Below, piece after piece: positions 62,532 through 64,000 of a stretch of DNA of 64,000 nt. The stretch lies in assembly GCF_002210165.1 (NCBI RefSeq), contig NZ_AQQP01000012.1:124001-188000 (forward strand), read 5' to 3'. The translations under genes were made by a program, and so were the position numbers. Source of the stretch: Phaeobacter sp. 22II1-1F12B (lineage in GTDB: Bacteria > Pseudomonadota > Alphaproteobacteria > Rhodobacterales > Rhodobacteraceae). The first letter of the stretch is position 1. Every line of letters begins with the position of its first letter. The notes beneath the pieces are model-generated. The model did no database searches, was not told where the DNA came from, and saw only the letters and a list, made by a program, of their open reading frames with translations.

Positions 62532-63818
62532 ATGACGACACCATTGCGCCTGGGTATTGCGGGATTGGGCACGGTTGGTGTTGGCGTGGTGCGGATCGTG
62601 CGGACCCATGCAGCGCTGCTGCAGGCGCGGACCGGGCGCGACATCCAGATCACCGCCGTATCGGCTCGCGACCAGTCGCGTGACCGGGGCATCAACCTGA
62701 GCCATTACGCATGGGAGAGCGATCCCGTGGCGCTGGCCAAGCGCGACGATATCGACATCTATGTCGAGCTGATGGGCGGCGCTGACGGCCCCGCGCTGGA
62801 CTCGGTTCGCGCAGCGCTCGAGACCGGCAAGGACGTGGTGACGGCGAACAAGGCGATGCTGGCGATGCATGGCCATGAGCTGGCGAAACTGGCCGAGGAA
62901 AAGGGTCGAATCATCCGTTTCGAAGCGGCGGTCGCAGGCGGTATACCGGTGATCAAGGCGCTGAACGAGGGCCTTGCGGGGAACGAGATCACCCGTGTCA
63001 TGGGCGTGATGAATGGTACCTGCAACTATATCCTGACCCGAATGGAAAGCGCGGGGCTTCCTTACGCGACGGTTTTTCAGGAAGCCAACGATCTTGGCTA
63101 TCTCGAAGCCGATCCGACGCTGGACGTGGGCGGGATCGACGCCGGACACAAGCTGGCGCTCTTGTCGGCCATCGCCTTTGGCACCCGCCCCGATTTCAGC
63201 GGCATGGAGCTGGAGGGGATCGAGCGGATTTCAATCGACGATATCCGGCAGGCGGCGGACATGGGCTATCGCATCAAGCTTTTGGGCGTGGCGCAACGCA
63301 CCGGTCGCGGGCTGGAACAACGGATGCAGCCCTGCCTTGTGCCGATGGAATCGCCGCTGGGTCAGCTTGAGGGCGGCACCAACATGGTGGTGATCGAAGG
63401 CGACGCGGTCGAGCAGATCGTGTTGCGCGGCCCCGGCGCCGGTCAGGGGCCGACGGCAAGCGCGGTGATGGGCGATGTCTGCGATCTGGCGCGCGGTTTC
63501 CGCATGCCGACCTTCGGCCGCCCCGCCGATATGCTTGACGAATTGCCCGCCGCCATGTCGAGCCTGCCCGCGCCCTATTACCTGCGCATGGGTCTGATCG
63601 ACAAACCCGGCGCGCTGGCCAAGATCGCGATGATCCTTGGCAATTCCGGCGTTTCGATCGACCGGATGCGGCAATATTCACATTCCGCGACCTCGGCCCC
63701 GGTGCTGATCGTCACACACAAGACGACGCGCTCTGCCCTCGATGAGGCACTGGCCGCGATGGAAAGCACCGATGTCATCGCTTCGGCCCCTGTCGCGTTG
63801 CGGATTGAAAGCGTATAG
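62532..63818 (+). CDS. hom: Homoserine dehydrogenase
   Basis: Reduces aspartate semialdehyde to homoserine for threonine and methionine synthesis. 428 residues: Rossmann motif GIAGLGTVGVGVVRIV (residues 8-23), ANKAMLAMHGHEL, GIPVIKAL, and GVMNGTCNYILTRM with LEADPTLDVGGIDAGHKLALL, which holds the catalytic region. A C-terminal ACT domain (LRMGLIDKPGALAKIAMILGNSGVSID) suggests feedback inhibition by threonine. GAAAAGAGG lies before the ATG. glpX follows 39 bases downstream, as in other Rhodobacteraceae. Confidence 0.96.
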   Translation: MTTPLRLGIAGLGTVGVGVVRIVRTHAALLQARTGRDIQITAVSARDQSRDRGINLSHYAWESDPVALAKRDDIDIYVELMGGADGPALDSVRAALETGKDVVTANKAMLAMHGHELAKLAEEKGRIIRFEAAVAGGIPVIKALNEGLAGNEITRVMGVMNGTCNYILTRMESAGLPYATVFQEANDLGYLEADPTLDVGGIDAGHKLALLSAIAFGTRPDFSGMELEGIERISIDDIRQAADMGYRIKLLGVAQRTGRGLEQRMQPCLVPMESPLGQLEGGTNMVVIEGDAVEQIVLRGPGAGQGPTASAVMGDVCDLARGFRMPTFGRPADMLDELPAAMSSLPAPYYLRMGLIDKPGALAKIAMILGNSGVSIDRMRQYSHSATSAPVLIVTHKTTRSALDEALAAMESTDVIASAPVALRIESV

Positions 63819-63857
63819 ACATCAATAAGATGATGATTGCCCTTCAGGAGATTGCAA

Positions 63858-64000
63858 ATGACCAGTACTGTCGAATTTCATGACCGCATGTTATCGCTGG
63901 GCCTTGCCCGTGTCGCGGAACAGGCGGCGCTGGCCTCGGCCTCGCTTGTCGGGCGCGGCGACGAAAAAGCCGCCGACCAGGCTGCGGTAAACGCGATGCG
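63858..64000 (+). CDS. glpX: Fructose-1,6-bisphosphatase class II (5' part only)
   Basis: The gene runs off the window; 47 residues are visible after AGGAG: MTSTVEFHDRMLSLGLARV, then EQAALASASLVGRGDEKAADQAAVNAM. This matches the N-terminus of GlpX-type fructose bisphosphatases, where the helix ending GRGDEKAAD is well conserved. The enzyme functions in gluconeogenesis. Called from the N-terminus and from the position after hom. Confidence 0.88.
   Translation, partial: MTSTVEFHDRMLSLGLARVAEQAALASASLVGRGDEKAADQAAVNAM

Overview
The window looks like a chromosomal segment of a marine-type Rhodobacteraceae/Roseobacter-group alphaproteobacterium. Pointers to this are the DUF6476 and DUF6324 small proteins, MmcB with an alphaproteobacterial GAAC-N7-GAAC SOS box, a tRNA-His without the extra G-1, a Suv3-like bacterial helicase, the riboflavin-nusB gene order, four-subunit sarcosine oxidase, hom next to glpX, and a GC-clamped intergenic element typical of the family. 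No phage, transposase, plasmid or CRISPR was seen. Most of the window is core chromosome with a few accessory insertions.

Layout. 0-6.3 kb (minus): leucine/isovalerate catabolic operon liuA-liuB-liuD-liuE-liuC, with a TetR-type operator just upstream of liuA. 6.4-17.1 kb: a PNPOx-like protein and CreA; a DegT-type aminotransferase and phosphoglycolate phosphatase, divergent from glmU-glmS (UDP-GlcNAc synthesis); a second PNPOx-like protein carrying a 21-bp tandem duplication; an S4 RNA-binding protein, a Suv3-like helicase and a TPR protein. 17.2-26.1 kb: SCP2 protein with a lysophospholipase-like hydrolase, ligase-associated exonuclease with ATP-dependent DNA ligase, PepF, GNAT, a DksA-type zinc finger, a Gfo/Idh/MocA oxidoreductase and an M19 dipeptidase. 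26.1-32.2 kb: pssA-psd, rpoH, rluD, tRNA-His, SOS-regulated mmcB and a probable 6S RNA.

32.3-42.0 kb: the riboflavin cluster nrdR-ribD // ribE-hyp-ribBX-ribH-nusB, split by three oppositely oriented capsule genes (kpsS, an export lipoprotein, kpsC). 42.2-47.7 kb: YjbQ, two tandem secreted cysteine-containing paralogues, rpoD and dnaG. 48.1-54.8 kb: sarcosine oxidase soxB-D-A-G and glutamate dehydrogenase. 55.2-57.9 kb: three Tad pilus TadE/TadG-type genes. 57.9-64 kb: a membrane protein, a 3-hydroxyisobutyrate-dehydrogenase-like oxidoreductase, a degenerate Hint protein downstream of an AT-rich gap, pirin, a TetR regulator, a lipoprotein, hom and the start of glpX.

The most useful regulatory inference is that the TetR gene at 61.45-62.04 kb and the liu operon 56 kb away carry almost identical palindromes (TGAACA-N2-TGTTCA) just upstream of their start codons. 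The TetR protein is therefore a strong candidate for the leucine-catabolism repressor. Other notable points are the capsule insertion into the rib operon, the loss of zinc ligands in the GTP cyclohydrolase II half of RibBA, and several small conserved proteins of unknown function. I found no clearly new multi-gene system. All functional calls are from reading motifs and family resemblance; no database search was run.
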